A stretch of DNA of 64,000 bases from Pseudogemmobacter lacusdianii (GTDB taxonomy: Bacteria > Pseudomonadota > Alphaproteobacteria > Rhodobacterales > Rhodobacteraceae): positions 244,864 through 308,863 of the forward strand of contig NZ_JAVDBT010000002.1 in the NCBI RefSeq assembly GCF_030848395.1, in the 5' to 3' direction. The position numbers were made by a program, and so were the translations under genes. The notes beneath the pieces were generated by a model. The model saw nothing but the letters and a program-made list of their open reading frames with translations. It made no database searches and was not told the origin of the DNA. The first letter of the stretch is position 1; each line of letters begins with the position of its first letter. Below are positions 30,694 through 39,994 of the stretch, piece after piece.

Positions 30694-31341
30694 TTAGGCC
30701 TCGGTCTGGCCGATCAGGCTGGGCAGGTTTGCGAAATCCGCAAAGGCGGCGTGGTGGGGCAGCTGATCCACCGGGGATTTTCGGTAGCCTTCGGTGAAGA
30801 GGTAAAACGGCATCGCGGCCGCTTTGGCGGTGGCGGCATCGACCTCACTGTCGCCAATGAAGGCGGCGGGCCCACCGCCCATCTGAGCCTGTGCCGCAAG
30901 GGCGGGGGCCGGGTTGGGTTTGTTGACGGAAAGCGTGTCGCCGCCGATCACCACTGGGAAGAAGCTATCCAATCCAAGCTGTTGCAGGATTGCCCGCGCG
31001 GGGGCCTCGGGCTTGTTGGTGCAAAGGGCAAGCTCGTGGCCTGCGACTTGCAGGTCTTTGAGCGCCTGAACCACGCCCGGATAGACCCGCGTCCGGGCGC
31101 TGGGCTCGGCCTCATACTGCCGCAGCACGCGGGCGGTCAGCTCTTGGTGGCGGGCGCTGGGAAGCGCACAGGCCGCCATCACCCGCTCGACCAGTTTCGG
31201 CAGGCCATTGCCGACGAACCCTGTGACGGTGGGCAGGTCGAGGGGCGCAAGCCCCTCTTCATGGAGCACCTGATTGACCGCCGCCGCGATATCGGGGGCC
31301 GAGTCGATCAGCGTGCCGTCGAGATCGAAGATCAGGATCAA
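30694..31341 (-). CDS. gph: Phosphoglycolate phosphatase
   Basis: This is a HAD-superfamily phosphatase that removes 2-phosphoglycolate made by DNA repair or Rubisco oxygenation. The 215-residue product has motif I FDLDGTLIDSAPDIAAAVNQ, the motif II threonine in ALCTNKPEAPA, and motif III/IV FIGDSEVDAATAKAA. It overlaps the upstream rpe gene by 4 bases, a frequent rpe-gph pairing. Confidence 0.93.
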   Translation of the reverse strand: MILIFDLDGTLIDSAPDIAAAVNQVLHEEGLAPLDLPTVTGFVGNGLPKLVERVMAACALPSARHQELTARVLRQYEAEPSARTRVYPGVVQALKDLQVAGHELALCTNKPEAPARAILQQLGLDSFFPVVIGGDTLSVNKPNPAPALAAQAQMGGGPAAFIGDSEVDAATAKAAAMPFYLFTEGYRKSPVDQLPHHAAFADFANLPSLIGQTEA

Positions 31342-32024
31342 AGGGCGCTCTCAGCCGCCGCGCGGATGGCGCGGATGTTTTGGCCATAGACAGCGTGGTT
31401 CTCGACCGAGCCGCCTTTGAAGACCGCCGAGCCTGCCACAAGAACGTCGGCCCCAGCGGCGGCCATCAAGGGGGCCGTCACCGGATCCATGCCGCCATCG
31501 ATCTCGATATGCACAGGACGGTCGCCGATCATCGCGCGCAGCTTGCGCACTTTGGCGGTCATATCGATGAACTTTTGCCCGCCAAAGCCGGGGTTTACCG
31601 TCATCACGCAGATGAGGTCGGCCATGTCGAGCAGATCGCTCACCGCCTCGGCCGGGGTGCCGGGGTTCAAAGCGATGCCCGCCTTCATGCCAGCACCTCG
31701 GATGGCTTGCAGGGTGCGGTGGATATGCGGCCCGGCTTCGATATGCGCGGTCAGGATATCGGCGCCGGCCTTGGCATAGGCGTCGATATAGGGATCGACC
31801 GGCGCGATCATCAGATGCACATCCATCACGGTTTTCACATGTTTGCGGAAGGCGGCGACGGCGGGCGGGCCGAAGGTCAGGTTCGGCACGAAATGGCCGT
31901 CCATCACGTCGATATGCACCCAATCGGCGCCCTCAGCCTCGATCGCCTGAATCTCGCGGCCGAAATCGGCGAAATCGGCGGAAAGGATCGACGGGGCGAT
32001 CTTGATCTTGCGCGAGAAGGTCAT
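31338..32024 (-). CDS. rpe: Ribulose-phosphate 3-epimerase
   Basis: Rpe interconverts ribulose 5-phosphate and xylulose 5-phosphate in the pentose phosphate and Calvin pathways. The 228-residue TIM barrel has IAPSILSADFADFGREI, WVHIDVMDGHFVPNLTFGP, MTVNPGFGGQKFI and the phosphate-binding EIDGGMDP and LVAGSAVF segments. ATG at 32024 matches the family start; the frame extends upstream without conservation. It is translationally coupled to gph. Confidence 0.96.
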   Translation of the reverse strand: MTFSRKIKIAPSILSADFADFGREIQAIEAEGADWVHIDVMDGHFVPNLTFGPPAVAAFRKHVKTVMDVHLMIAPVDPYIDAYAKAGADILTAHIEAGPHIHRTLQAIRGAGMKAGIALNPGTPAEAVSDLLDMADLICVMTVNPGFGGQKFIDMTAKVRKLRAMIGDRPVHIEIDGGMDPVTAPLMAAAGADVLVAGSAVFKGGSVENHAVYGQNIRAIRAAAESAL

Positions 32025-32170
32025 GGCAGTGCTTCCTATCGAGGGCTTGCCCGCAGCGCGGGCGCCTTGCGTCAATGCTGTGGCTGGTCGATACCGTTTA
32101 TGGCGCTTTAGGTCCAGCGGAACCGCAGGATTTAGGGGCTGCGACGCTGCGAAGCACCAAAGGATAGGCC

Positions 32171-32821
32171 ATGACCGCAATTGTGAAACCCGCAAAACCG
32201 ACCCCGGATTTCTCCTATGAGACGGAGGCCACGGCGGCGGGCGCACGTTTCGTTGTCGGGGTGGATGAGGTTGGTCGCGGGCCTTTGGCGGGGCCGGTGA
32301 CGGCGGCGGCGGTGCGGCTTTTGCCGGGGCAAGAACCGGAAGGCCTGCGCGATTCCAAGGTGATGACGGCCACGGCGCGTGAGCGGGTTTATGATTGGCT
32401 GATGGAGCATGCCCAAGTTGCGGTGGCCCATGCCTCGGTTGAGGAGATCGATCAGCTTAATATCCTGCGCGCCAGCCATTTGGCGATGGAGCGGGCGGTG
32501 GCGGCTTTGGGGGCAGATTACGCGCTGATCGATGGCAATATGATACCGCGCGGGTTGAGCTGCACGGCCAAAGCGATCGTGAAAGGGGATGCGGTCTGTC
32601 TGTCGATCGCTGCCGCGTCGGTTGTGGCCAAAGTGACACGCGACAGAATTATGGTGGATTTGGCGCAACAACATCCGGGCTATGGATGGGAAAGCAACGC
32701 CGGATATCCGACCAAGTTGCACCTTCAGGCACTGCTAGATTTTGGGGTGACCCCGGCTCATAGACGTTCTTTCGGTCCGGTCCACAAGATATTGTGCCAA
32801 GAGGTTTTAGCAAGTGATTGA
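32171..32821 (+). CDS. rnhB: Ribonuclease HII
   Basis: RnhB cleaves the RNA strand of RNA-DNA hybrids and single ribonucleotides in DNA. The 216-residue product has the catalytic acidic motif GVDEVGRGPLAGPV (Asp and Glu), the third acid in ALIDGNMIP, and the AAASVVAKVTRDRIM and YGWESNAGYPT blocks. The gene ends in a short AT-rich spacer that contains the ccrM promoter. Confidence 0.96.
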   Translation: MTAIVKPAKPTPDFSYETEATAAGARFVVGVDEVGRGPLAGPVTAAAVRLLPGQEPEGLRDSKVMTATARERVYDWLMEHAQVAVAHASVEEIDQLNILRASHLAMERAVAALGADYALIDGNMIPRGLSCTAKAIVKGDAVCLSIAAASVVAKVTRDRIMVDLAQQHPGYGWESNAGYPTKLHLQALLDFGVTPAHRRSFGPVHKILCQEVLASD

Positions 32822-32870
32822 TTCAATAAAGAATTTGACGCGGATTCACTCCTGACTCACAATTAGCACT
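32820..32870 (+). promoter_or_regulatory. ccrM promoter region with three GANTC sites
   Basis: Three GANTC sites lie within 39 bases (GATTC 32820, GATTC 32843, GACTC 32854). A TTGACG at 32834-32839 could be a -35 element, with CACAAT at 32858-32863 as a weak -10. Two GANTC sites then lie in or near the spacer. This fits control of the methyltransferase gene by its own methylation, as known in Caulobacter. Confidence 0.6.
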
Positions 32871-32902
32871 GACCACGGCCCACTAAAGAGGCCGGGCATT
32901 GA

Positions 32903-34027
<1,125 letters not shown>

Positions 34028-34072
34028 CCCTTGGGTCTAAGATTTCGTCAGATATTTGAATTGGTTACGCCT

Positions 34073-34130
34073 GCACCCCGGTCCGCCCGGGGTGCCACTG
34101 CCCCGTCATGTTCGCATGACGGGGCCTTTT
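34073..34130 (+). terminator. Tandem hairpin terminator of ccrM
   Basis: The first stem is GCACCCCGG with CCGGGGTGC (34073-34095). The second is a perfect 11-bp stem GCCCCGTCATG with CATGACGGGGC and a TTCG loop (34100-34125), followed by CTTTT. The second is the classical terminator. Confidence 0.9.
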
Positions 34131-34152
34131 GCATGGGCCTATGGCGCATAAA

Positions 34153-34176
34153 AAAGCCCCGCAGAAGCAGGGCTTT
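34153..34176 (-). terminator. Terminator of the LuxR-type response regulator
   Basis: On the minus strand the stem AAAGCCCTGC pairs with GCGGGGCTTT (one mismatch) over a four-base loop and continues into a T-run (TTTTTAT). It begins 20 bases after the stop of the minus-strand regulator gene. Confidence 0.75.
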
Positions 34177-34195
34177 GTCGGGGATTTGGGAAGCG

Positions 34196-34840
34196 TCAGA
34201 CCAGCTTGAGGTTGCGCGCTTGGATCACCGCTTGGGTGCGGTTGCTGACACCCAATTTGCGGCAGATCGATTTGACATGCATTTTAATCGTCGCCTCGGC
34301 CAAGGACAAAGCCTCACCAATCTCGCGGTTGGGTTTGCCATCGGCAAGCTCGCGCAAGACGGAAAGCTCGCGGTCGCTGAGCGGTGAGACGAAGGCGGCT
34401 TGGTTGGCCTTTTGCTCTTGCATCAACTCGATCGGGAAGTAGCGCTCGCCCGCGGCCATGAAGCGGATCGCATTGGTCAGGCTGCGCATCGAAGTGGTTT
34501 TGGGCACCACGCCAGCAGCGCCATGCTTGGTCATCTCTTCAACGACGCGGCTGGTCGGGCTGCCGGTGATGATGCCAACGGGCGCGCCGTCGTTCATCTC
34601 GGCAATCTGGCGGAAGGTTTCAACGCCATTCATGCCCGGCATGTCGAGATCGAGAAGGATGAGGTCAAACTTGCCGTGCACCTTGAATTTTTCAAGGACG
34701 CCATCGATTGAAACGGCGGTGCTGAGCTGTATGTCGGGCACGTTTTCAAGCACCATCCCGATGATCTCAAGGATCAGCGTGTGATCATCGGCAATCAGGA
34801 TGTGCAGGCCTGAGGGGGGCGTTTGATGGTCCATCGTCAT
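34196..34840 (-). CDS. NarL/FixJ-type response regulator
   Basis: The 214-residue product has a receiver domain with IADDHTLILEI, phospho-acceptor about D64 in ILLDLDMPGMNG, and the conserved Lys in GVVPKT. The C-terminal LuxR helix-turn-helix is PLSDRELSVLRELADGKPNR with EIGEALSLAEATIKMHVKSI. ATG at 34840 is chosen; ATG at 34834 is equally possible, and a frame extending to 34915 is not conserved. No kinase adjoins directly; two orphan-looking hybrid kinases lie 19-23 kb away in the same island. Confidence 0.88.
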   Translation of the reverse strand: MTMDHQTPPSGLHILIADDHTLILEIIGMVLENVPDIQLSTAVSIDGVLEKFKVHGKFDLILLDLDMPGMNGVETFRQIAEMNDGAPVGIITGSPTSRVVEEMTKHGAAGVVPKTTSMRSLTNAIRFMAAGERYFPIELMQEQKANQAAFVSPLSDRELSVLRELADGKPNREIGEALSLAEATIKMHVKSICRKLGVSNRTQAVIQARNLKLV

Positions 34841-34983
34841 CGCGTTGGTTTTCTCGCTACCTCTGCAGGGCAATTGGTCACTCTGTAGGACCTTTTGGTG
34901 TCTAGACTTGTCCATGAGTGGGGGGGCTTGTCAAGGTCGTAGGGGGCGGCTGCTCTAAAGGTGGGGGCCGTTTCATGGCCTTT

Positions 34984-35030
34984 CTCTGCAGCGGGACTAG
35001 GCCAGGGGGAGGATAATTCCCGCTGCAGAG
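34984..35030. repeat. Perfect 13-bp inverted repeat in a gene-free spacer
   Basis: CTCTGCAGCGGGA (34984-34996) and TCCCGCTGCAGAG (35018-35030) are perfect complements around a 21-base loop. Self-complementary GGCC on each side can lengthen the stem. It lies just downstream of the receiver-like gene on the minus strand, without a U-run. Confidence 0.6.
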
Positions 35031-35059
35031 TTGGCCCCATTGCTTGCAACACCTACCGG

Positions 35060-35632
35060 TCAGTTCGCGACCATTTGGTAGGTGCCATTGTTGCGGTAGG
35101 CGGCCTGAATGCCCATCGTCAACGCCGTGTGAAGCAGTGGAGGTTTAAGAGTGACGTCACATGCCGGCATCCGCTCGCAGGTGAAATCATGGGCGCGGAC
35201 CTTGCGAGAGAGCAGGACCAACGGCAGATGCGGCACAGCACGGCGCAGATAAAGGCAGGTGTCGATCGTGGCGCCGCTGTCGCCCACATGATCCGCGTCG
35301 ACGATGACGAAATCTAAGCTGGGGGCATATTTTTTCAGCCATTCCAAAGGGATGGAATGATGTGGCACCACCATGACTTGGGCGCGCATCCGTTCAGCCC
35401 AGCGCGACAGCTCGGTCGAGTTTTCGCCGATTTCACCGCACATCAGGATCAGACCTTTGGGGCAAAGCGGCGCATCGACCAAAGAGCCGATCTTAAGGCT
35501 CATCCCCACCGCAGTGGTCTGAACCATGGGCTTGGGCTGTTCGACGCCCATCAGCGGATCGGTGGCGTTTTGCTCGCGGTCTTTGTGAGTGATCCTGAAC
35601 ACATCGCGCTCCGTTTCTAGGGCTGGCCGCAT
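35060..35632 (-). CDS. Receiver-like (pseudo-CheY) protein
   Basis: The 190-residue product has a C-terminal half resembling a receiver domain: FVIVDADHVGDSG places an Asp at the phospho-acceptor strand, LPLVLLSRKV gives the Ser/Thr strand, and CDVTLKPPLLHTAL the conserved Lys-Pro. The N-terminal acidic pair of receivers is not evident, and there is no output domain. ATG at 35632 (MRPALETER) is chosen because a promoter-like motif lies just upstream. The open frame reaches 35680, which would put that motif inside the gene. Function is not recognised; it probably works with the island's regulators. Confidence 0.6.
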   Translation of the reverse strand: MRPALETERDVFRITHKDREQNATDPLMGVEQPKPMVQTTAVGMSLKIGSLVDAPLCPKGLILMCGEIGENSTELSRWAERMRAQVMVVPHHSIPLEWLKKYAPSLDFVIVDADHVGDSGATIDTCLYLRRAVPHLPLVLLSRKVRAHDFTCERMPACDVTLKPPLLHTALTMGIQAAYRNNGTYQMVAN

Positions 35633-35659
35633 TACGGCCAGCTGCCAGATCAGATATAC

Positions 35660-35671
35660 ATACTTAGGTAT
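35660..35671. promoter_or_regulatory. Operator-like motif, variant copy
   Basis: ATACTTAGGTAT is a two-base variant of the 12-mer found exactly at 58512-58523 and 63866-63877. On the minus strand it lies between a TTGATA and a TATATC that could be the -35 and -10 of the receiver-like gene. Confidence 0.5.
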
Positions 35672-35764
35672 GGATATCAACAGAAAAAGGATGTGTATCT
35701 GTTTCGGAAGTCGAGTTTTGCTTTGCCTTTGAGGTAAACTCTACAGGATCGCTTCAATCGCCCT

Positions 35765-37066
35765 TTAGAATGTCGTGCTAAAGCTAAGGCCAAAGCTTTG
35801 CGCGTCATCGCCCGGGCGCGACTCGAGCGGTTTGGCAACGAAGATCGACACCGGCACATTGCCCAAATCCAAGGTCAGCGACAGGCCGATGGTGCTGCGC
35901 ATGTAGCGGGCATCGTCGATTGCGCCGCCAAGCGTGTCATCAAGCCCCCAGGCCGAACCGATATCGGCAAAAAGGCCAACCTTGGCGCTGCTGCCAAAGA
36001 TCTGGTCCACCTCATGCTGCAACTCGATGCTGGTGACGAAGTAGCGATTGGCGCCGACCCAATGGTCGCCGTCTTTCGGGCCAATCCCGCGCGGCGCAAA
36101 GCCGCGGAAGTCCGAGCCGCCGATGAAGAAGCGGTCCACGGCGCGGGTGCTCTGGCCGCCTTCGGCGCTGACCATGCCCGCTTGAGCGCCCAAAAGAAGC
36201 GAGGTTTTTTCAGACACCGCCATGCGGGCGTTCAGGGCGACGCGGGTTTCAGAGCTGCGGTGATCGCTGCCAAGTCCCCAGAAGTAGTGATCAAAGGTCA
36301 CCGACACTCCGGTCAGAGCGCCGACCTCGCCGCTGTCCACTCCGTCGGAATAGCGCAGACCAAAGCGCAGATAGGGCGCGTCCACCCGTCCGGCCTCGGC
36401 CGCGAAAAGCGCGCTTGCCCCGGCTTGCGGATCCTTCATCTCATCCATCCGGTAGCCCAGACCCAACTCGCCGCGCAGGCCGCTGGGCAGTTGATAAGCA
36501 AGATAGGGCTCGATCAAGGCGCGGCGGCTGGAGAAGCCTTGGTCATCATAATCGGTCCGGCGCAACGCCGTATCGATGCCGAAATCAACATCGCCAAAGG
36601 CATCGGCGGCATAGAGGCTGGTCTGTAAAGCTGCGACTTGCTTGGAATATTTCAGATCAACCGCGCCAAAGACGCCGGGGAAAAGGTTGTAGCGCTCAAA
36701 ATAGAGATTGGCGGTGGCGCTGTCGCGGCTGTCATAGGCCAGGCCCAGCTCAAGCCGGCCGGGCCGTGTCTCCAGCTCTTCGACCGCAACCACCAAGGTT
36801 TCACCTTCACCGCGCACCTCGACAGAGCGGAACTGACCGCTTTGCATCAAGCAGCCCTCAACATCGCGCATATCATCGGCCGAATACTCAACCCCTGGGG
36901 TAATATCGCAGGCCAGCGCAATGTCCGATTCTGAGATGAACTCCGCACCTTTGATCTGCACAACCTCAAACGGGGCGGCGCGCAATTGACCTGCGTAGAC
37001 CAAGGTCAGTGCGCCAAGACTAAGTGCAGTCGAGGCGATATATCGTTTCATCATGCGGTCTGACAT
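35765..37066 (-). CDS. TamA/BamA-superfamily outer-membrane protein with a single POTRA-like domain
   Basis: The 433-residue product has a signal peptide (ending QLRA-AP). One POTRA-like domain follows (about 27-95, EVVQIKGAEFISESDIALAC onward) with two or three cysteines. A C-terminal beta barrel of the surface-antigen family (about 100-433) carries RFFIGGSDFRGFAPRGIGP and ends in Phe (GLSFSTTF, the usual Bam recognition). Likely roles are insertion or export of surface proteins. ATG at 37066 has GGAG six bases upstream. It is divergent from the tadG-like gene. Confidence 0.8.
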   Translation of the reverse strand: MSDRMMKRYIASTALSLGALTLVYAGQLRAAPFEVVQIKGAEFISESDIALACDITPGVEYSADDMRDVEGCLMQSGQFRSVEVRGEGETLVVAVEELETRPGRLELGLAYDSRDSATANLYFERYNLFPGVFGAVDLKYSKQVAALQTSLYAADAFGDVDFGIDTALRRTDYDDQGFSSRRALIEPYLAYQLPSGLRGELGLGYRMDEMKDPQAGASALFAAEAGRVDAPYLRFGLRYSDGVDSGEVGALTGVSVTFDHYFWGLGSDHRSSETRVALNARMAVSEKTSLLLGAQAGMVSAEGGQSTRAVDRFFIGGSDFRGFAPRGIGPKDGDHWVGANRYFVTSIELQHEVDQIFGSSAKVGLFADIGSAWGLDDTLGGAIDDARYMRSTIGLSLTLDLGNVPVSIFVAKPLESRPGDDAQSFGLSFSTTF

Positions 37067-37263
37067 GCGCAACTCCGGAATTGGGCTAGAACAAAGGCGA
37101 CTTGAGATGCGCCAAATCCGCGAAATAGTTAAAATCAAAGAGAGATGACACCCGATTCTTGCCATCTTTCGCTTCTATAGCATGAGAACGGCACGGGCAG
37201 GCCCGATCTTCTTATCGGCGTGCATTTTCAGATGGTTGTCAGGGGTAGGCGAAGGTGGCAGCA

Positions 37264-38973
37264 ATGAGATTTCGGCAGTTTATGCAAGACAGCCAAGGCG
37301 CGATTGCGGTTTTGGTGCTGCTGCTGTTCCCCGTCTTGATGCTGGTTGGTGGACTTGCCACTGATATCAGCCTTGGCAATGCGCAAAAACGCTATGTGCA
37401 GTCGCAGGCCGATCTCGCCGCGCAGTCTGCCGCGCGCTATTTGCCCGATGCAGCCAAGGTGCGTGAGCGGGCGCGATCGGTGGTCCGTGCGAATGACCGA
37501 TATGGCACGATCACCCTGAGCGACGCTGATATCGTGCTGGGCAGTTACAATCGCAGCACAAGAGAATTTACGCCGCATCCCAACCAGGCCAATCCGGTGG
37601 GCAGCTCGGCGGTGCGTGTGCAGGTGCCCTCACCGTTTCGGCCGCTGTTGTTAAGCCCTATTCTTCAGGATGAAGATCTGACCGTTCGCCGCGCGGCGGT
37701 TGGGGTGCGCAACGACGTCATCGTCTATACGCTGCGCAACTCGTTGCTGAGTGTGGACACCAGTGCTTCGATCCTGGATCCGCTGTTGCGCAATGTTTTG
37801 GGGGTTGAACTGGCGGCTCATGTGGCTGGCTATCGCGGGCTTGCCGATCTTGAGGTGAGCGTGAACGACCTTCTGGGGCTGGGCGAAAGCGTGCTCAGCG
37901 CCGAAGCCAATGTTGGGCTGGTCACCTTCAACGATGTGTTAAATGCGCCGATCCAGCTGAACTCTCTTTTGGGGCTGCAGCCGTTGGGCGGGGCTTTGAC
38001 GCAACGCTCGGCTGGGTCGGCGCCAACGACGTTGCGGCTGCTCAATATTTTGCACCTGTCGCCCGGTCTGGCGCATGCGCAGGTTGGGGATATTTTACCG
38101 GATGTTAAGATCAATGCCTTTGATCTGGTCACCGCGATGCTGGGGCTGGCAGGGGCGCAGGTGCCAGATCAGCACCGGGTGAATGTGGGGCTGGGGCTGA
38201 ACCTTTCACCCTTGGCCAATGCCGCGCTGAGCGTTGGGGTGCTGTCGCAGCCGGTGACCGTTGTCGCAAGATTGACCGATTCGCCGCTGCCAAGCGCCAC
38301 GATTGAGCAAGCCAATGTCGGTTTGCGCGCGGATGTGTTGGATATGAACAGGGTTGGTCTGCCGAAGTTGATTGAGCTGAAACTGGCGCTGAGTGCTATC
38401 CGCGCCACCGCGCAGCCCACGGCTTTCAATTGCATGGCAACGGGCAATCAGGGGCTGGCGGATTTCACGGTGACCCCCAGCCTTGCCGGGCTTACGTTGC
38501 AGCTTGAGGTGCTGAAAAGCCCAGACGAATCTGATGAGATGTTCGAGGGCAACATCCTGACTTGGGCATTGACGGGGCTGGCGCAGATTGGCGTGGATTC
38601 AGGGGTATCTTCCCCGCAGACGCTTGTGGCTGACCCGCAAGCGGTGAGGATCACCGCCAACCAATTTGCCGCGCGCCAACCTGTAGTGGTGTCGATGACC
38701 AGCTTGCTGGCCCCGCTTGCCAGCTCAATCACATCCGCGGTGACGAATCTGCGTTTGCGGATCGTTCTGTTGGGGGGCGTGACCGGGCTCGACGCTGTAA
38801 TTTCTTCAGCGGTGAACCTGCTATCTCCGGTGATCTTGGCGCCCTTGCGACTGTTGCTAAGCCCATTGCTGAACGGGATCACCAGTGGCTTGCTGCGCAG
38901 TCTTGGGGTTCGGGTTCTGCCGGCCGAGTTGGTGCTGCAAGATTACAGCTGTGGCGGTGCTTTGGTGCAATGA
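37264..38973 (+). CDS. TadG-like Tad pilus protein
   Basis: The 569-residue product has an N-terminal TadG-type membrane helix (SQGAIAVLVLLLFPVLMLVG) followed by ATDISLGNAQKRYVQSQADLAAQSAARYLPD. The long remaining region is predicted extracytoplasmic and Leu/Ala/Val-rich, with repeated LLGLxxLGG-like and LLSPLL segments. No VWA motif is visible, unlike many TadG proteins. ATG at 37264 has GAAGG eight bases upstream; GTG at 37255 does not. It is convergent with tadE, four bases apart. Confidence 0.75.
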   Translation: MRFRQFMQDSQGAIAVLVLLLFPVLMLVGGLATDISLGNAQKRYVQSQADLAAQSAARYLPDAAKVRERARSVVRANDRYGTITLSDADIVLGSYNRSTREFTPHPNQANPVGSSAVRVQVPSPFRPLLLSPILQDEDLTVRRAAVGVRNDVIVYTLRNSLLSVDTSASILDPLLRNVLGVELAAHVAGYRGLADLEVSVNDLLGLGESVLSAEANVGLVTFNDVLNAPIQLNSLLGLQPLGGALTQRSAGSAPTTLRLLNILHLSPGLAHAQVGDILPDVKINAFDLVTAMLGLAGAQVPDQHRVNVGLGLNLSPLANAALSVGVLSQPVTVVARLTDSPLPSATIEQANVGLRADVLDMNRVGLPKLIELKLALSAIRATAQPTAFNCMATGNQGLADFTVTPSLAGLTLQLEVLKSPDESDEMFEGNILTWALTGLAQIGVDSGVSSPQTLVADPQAVRITANQFAARQPVVVSMTSLLAPLASSITSAVTNLRLRIVLLGGVTGLDAVISSAVNLLSPVILAPLRLLLSPLLNGITSGLLRSLGVRVLPAELVLQDYSCGGALVQ

Positions 38974-38977
38974 GCCG

Positions 38978-39424
38978 TCAGAGCCGGATGGTGGAGCTGC
39001 GGGAGATGATGCCCATATCAAGGCCGAAGTTTTGGCCTAAGGCCTGCACCAAGCTGCCAGCGAAGTTGTAAGACACCTGAACCGTGACGAAGCCGTCGGC
39101 GCTGGGTTGGCTGGGGCAGGCCAGTACGGTCAGCTTGCTGGGTTCAACCAAAAGGGTTTGCGACAAGAGCCGGCTCATCAAGCCGCTGTCATTGGCCATT
39201 TGTGTGCAGACATCCGTAATGGCCGCGCCAGAGCCGAAGCGGCCAAGCGCTTCACGCGACAGCTCATGCGCGAATTGCTGCACGTCGCTGGCGGTCGAGA
39301 CCAAGAGGCTGGCAAAGACGATCAGGATCAAGAGCAGGACCATCAGCGGGAAGATGATGACGAACTCGACGGTGACGCCGCCCGAGCTGCTTTTGATAAA
39401 GCGCTGAAATCTCTTTGAAATCAT
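38978..39424 (-). CDS. tadE: TadE-family pseudopilin
   Basis: The 148-residue product has a short basic N-terminus, then SSSGGVTVEFVIIFPLMVLL, the type IV pilin-like TadE segment with the conserved Glu after Val. The C-terminal domain contains two cysteines. Tad pseudopilins are processed by TadV/CpaA, which is not in the window. Its start overlaps the cpaD stop by 4 bases. Confidence 0.88.
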   Translation of the reverse strand: MISKRFQRFIKSSSGGVTVEFVIIFPLMVLLLILIVFASLLVSTASDVQQFAHELSREALGRFGSGAAITDVCTQMANDSGLMSRLLSQTLLVEPSKLTVLACPSQPSADGFVTVQVSYNFAGSLVQALGQNFGLDMGIISRSSTIRL

Positions 39425-39987
39425 GGAGCTACCCCGGCGGTGGTTGGGGGAGCTGTCTTTGGCACGGGCTGGTAGGCAGCGCCTTTTTGCGGCCAGAAGG
39501 TGTCTGCCGGATGGGCGATCATCGCGGCAAGGTTCTGTGCCGTCGTGCAGCCGGGTTCATGGCTGCCGGTTGGGCAGTCTACGGTGACATCATGAACCCG
39601 CACAGCGCGGATGATGCCGGTCGGCTCAGACTGCGTAAGCTCACGGAAGTTGCGATCTTGCACGAAGCGCACCTGCGCGGGGTAGCCGGCGAAGATCCGT
39701 TCGAGCGTTTGGCGCCGTTCGATATCGCGCTGCGGCAGGCGGTGTTTGGGCACGGAGACCACCAGAATATCCTGCGATGTCAGGCCAAGGCTGTCGAGGA
39801 ATTTGCGAATGCGCGCTTGCTCGGCGGCCGCAATCTCGGGTGAGCAGGGTTGGAAACGGTAGTTGAGCACCGCCTCATGTGTCGCGGGCGAGATCCGCTC
39901 GGTTACAGGGATGGGCGGTGTCACGCAGCCTGCCAGCCAAACGAGGGCGGCAAGCGGCATAAGGAGGTTGCGAAGCTTGGAAATCAT
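39421..39987 (-). CDS. cpaD: CpaD-family Tad pilus lipoprotein
   Basis: The 188-residue product has a lipoprotein signal (ALVWLAGC) and the CpaD signature CPTGSHEPGCTTAQNLAAMI followed by AHPADTF. CpaD sits in the outer membrane with the CpaC secretin. It lies 7 bases after cpaC and is coupled to tadE. Confidence 0.9.
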   Translation of the reverse strand: MISKLRNLLMPLAALVWLAGCVTPPIPVTERISPATHEAVLNYRFQPCSPEIAAAEQARIRKFLDSLGLTSQDILVVSVPKHRLPQRDIERRQTLERIFAGYPAQVRFVQDRNFRELTQSEPTGIIRAVRVHDVTVDCPTGSHEPGCTTAQNLAAMIAHPADTFWPQKGAAYQPVPKTAPPTTAGVAP

Positions 39988-39994
39988 AACGTGC

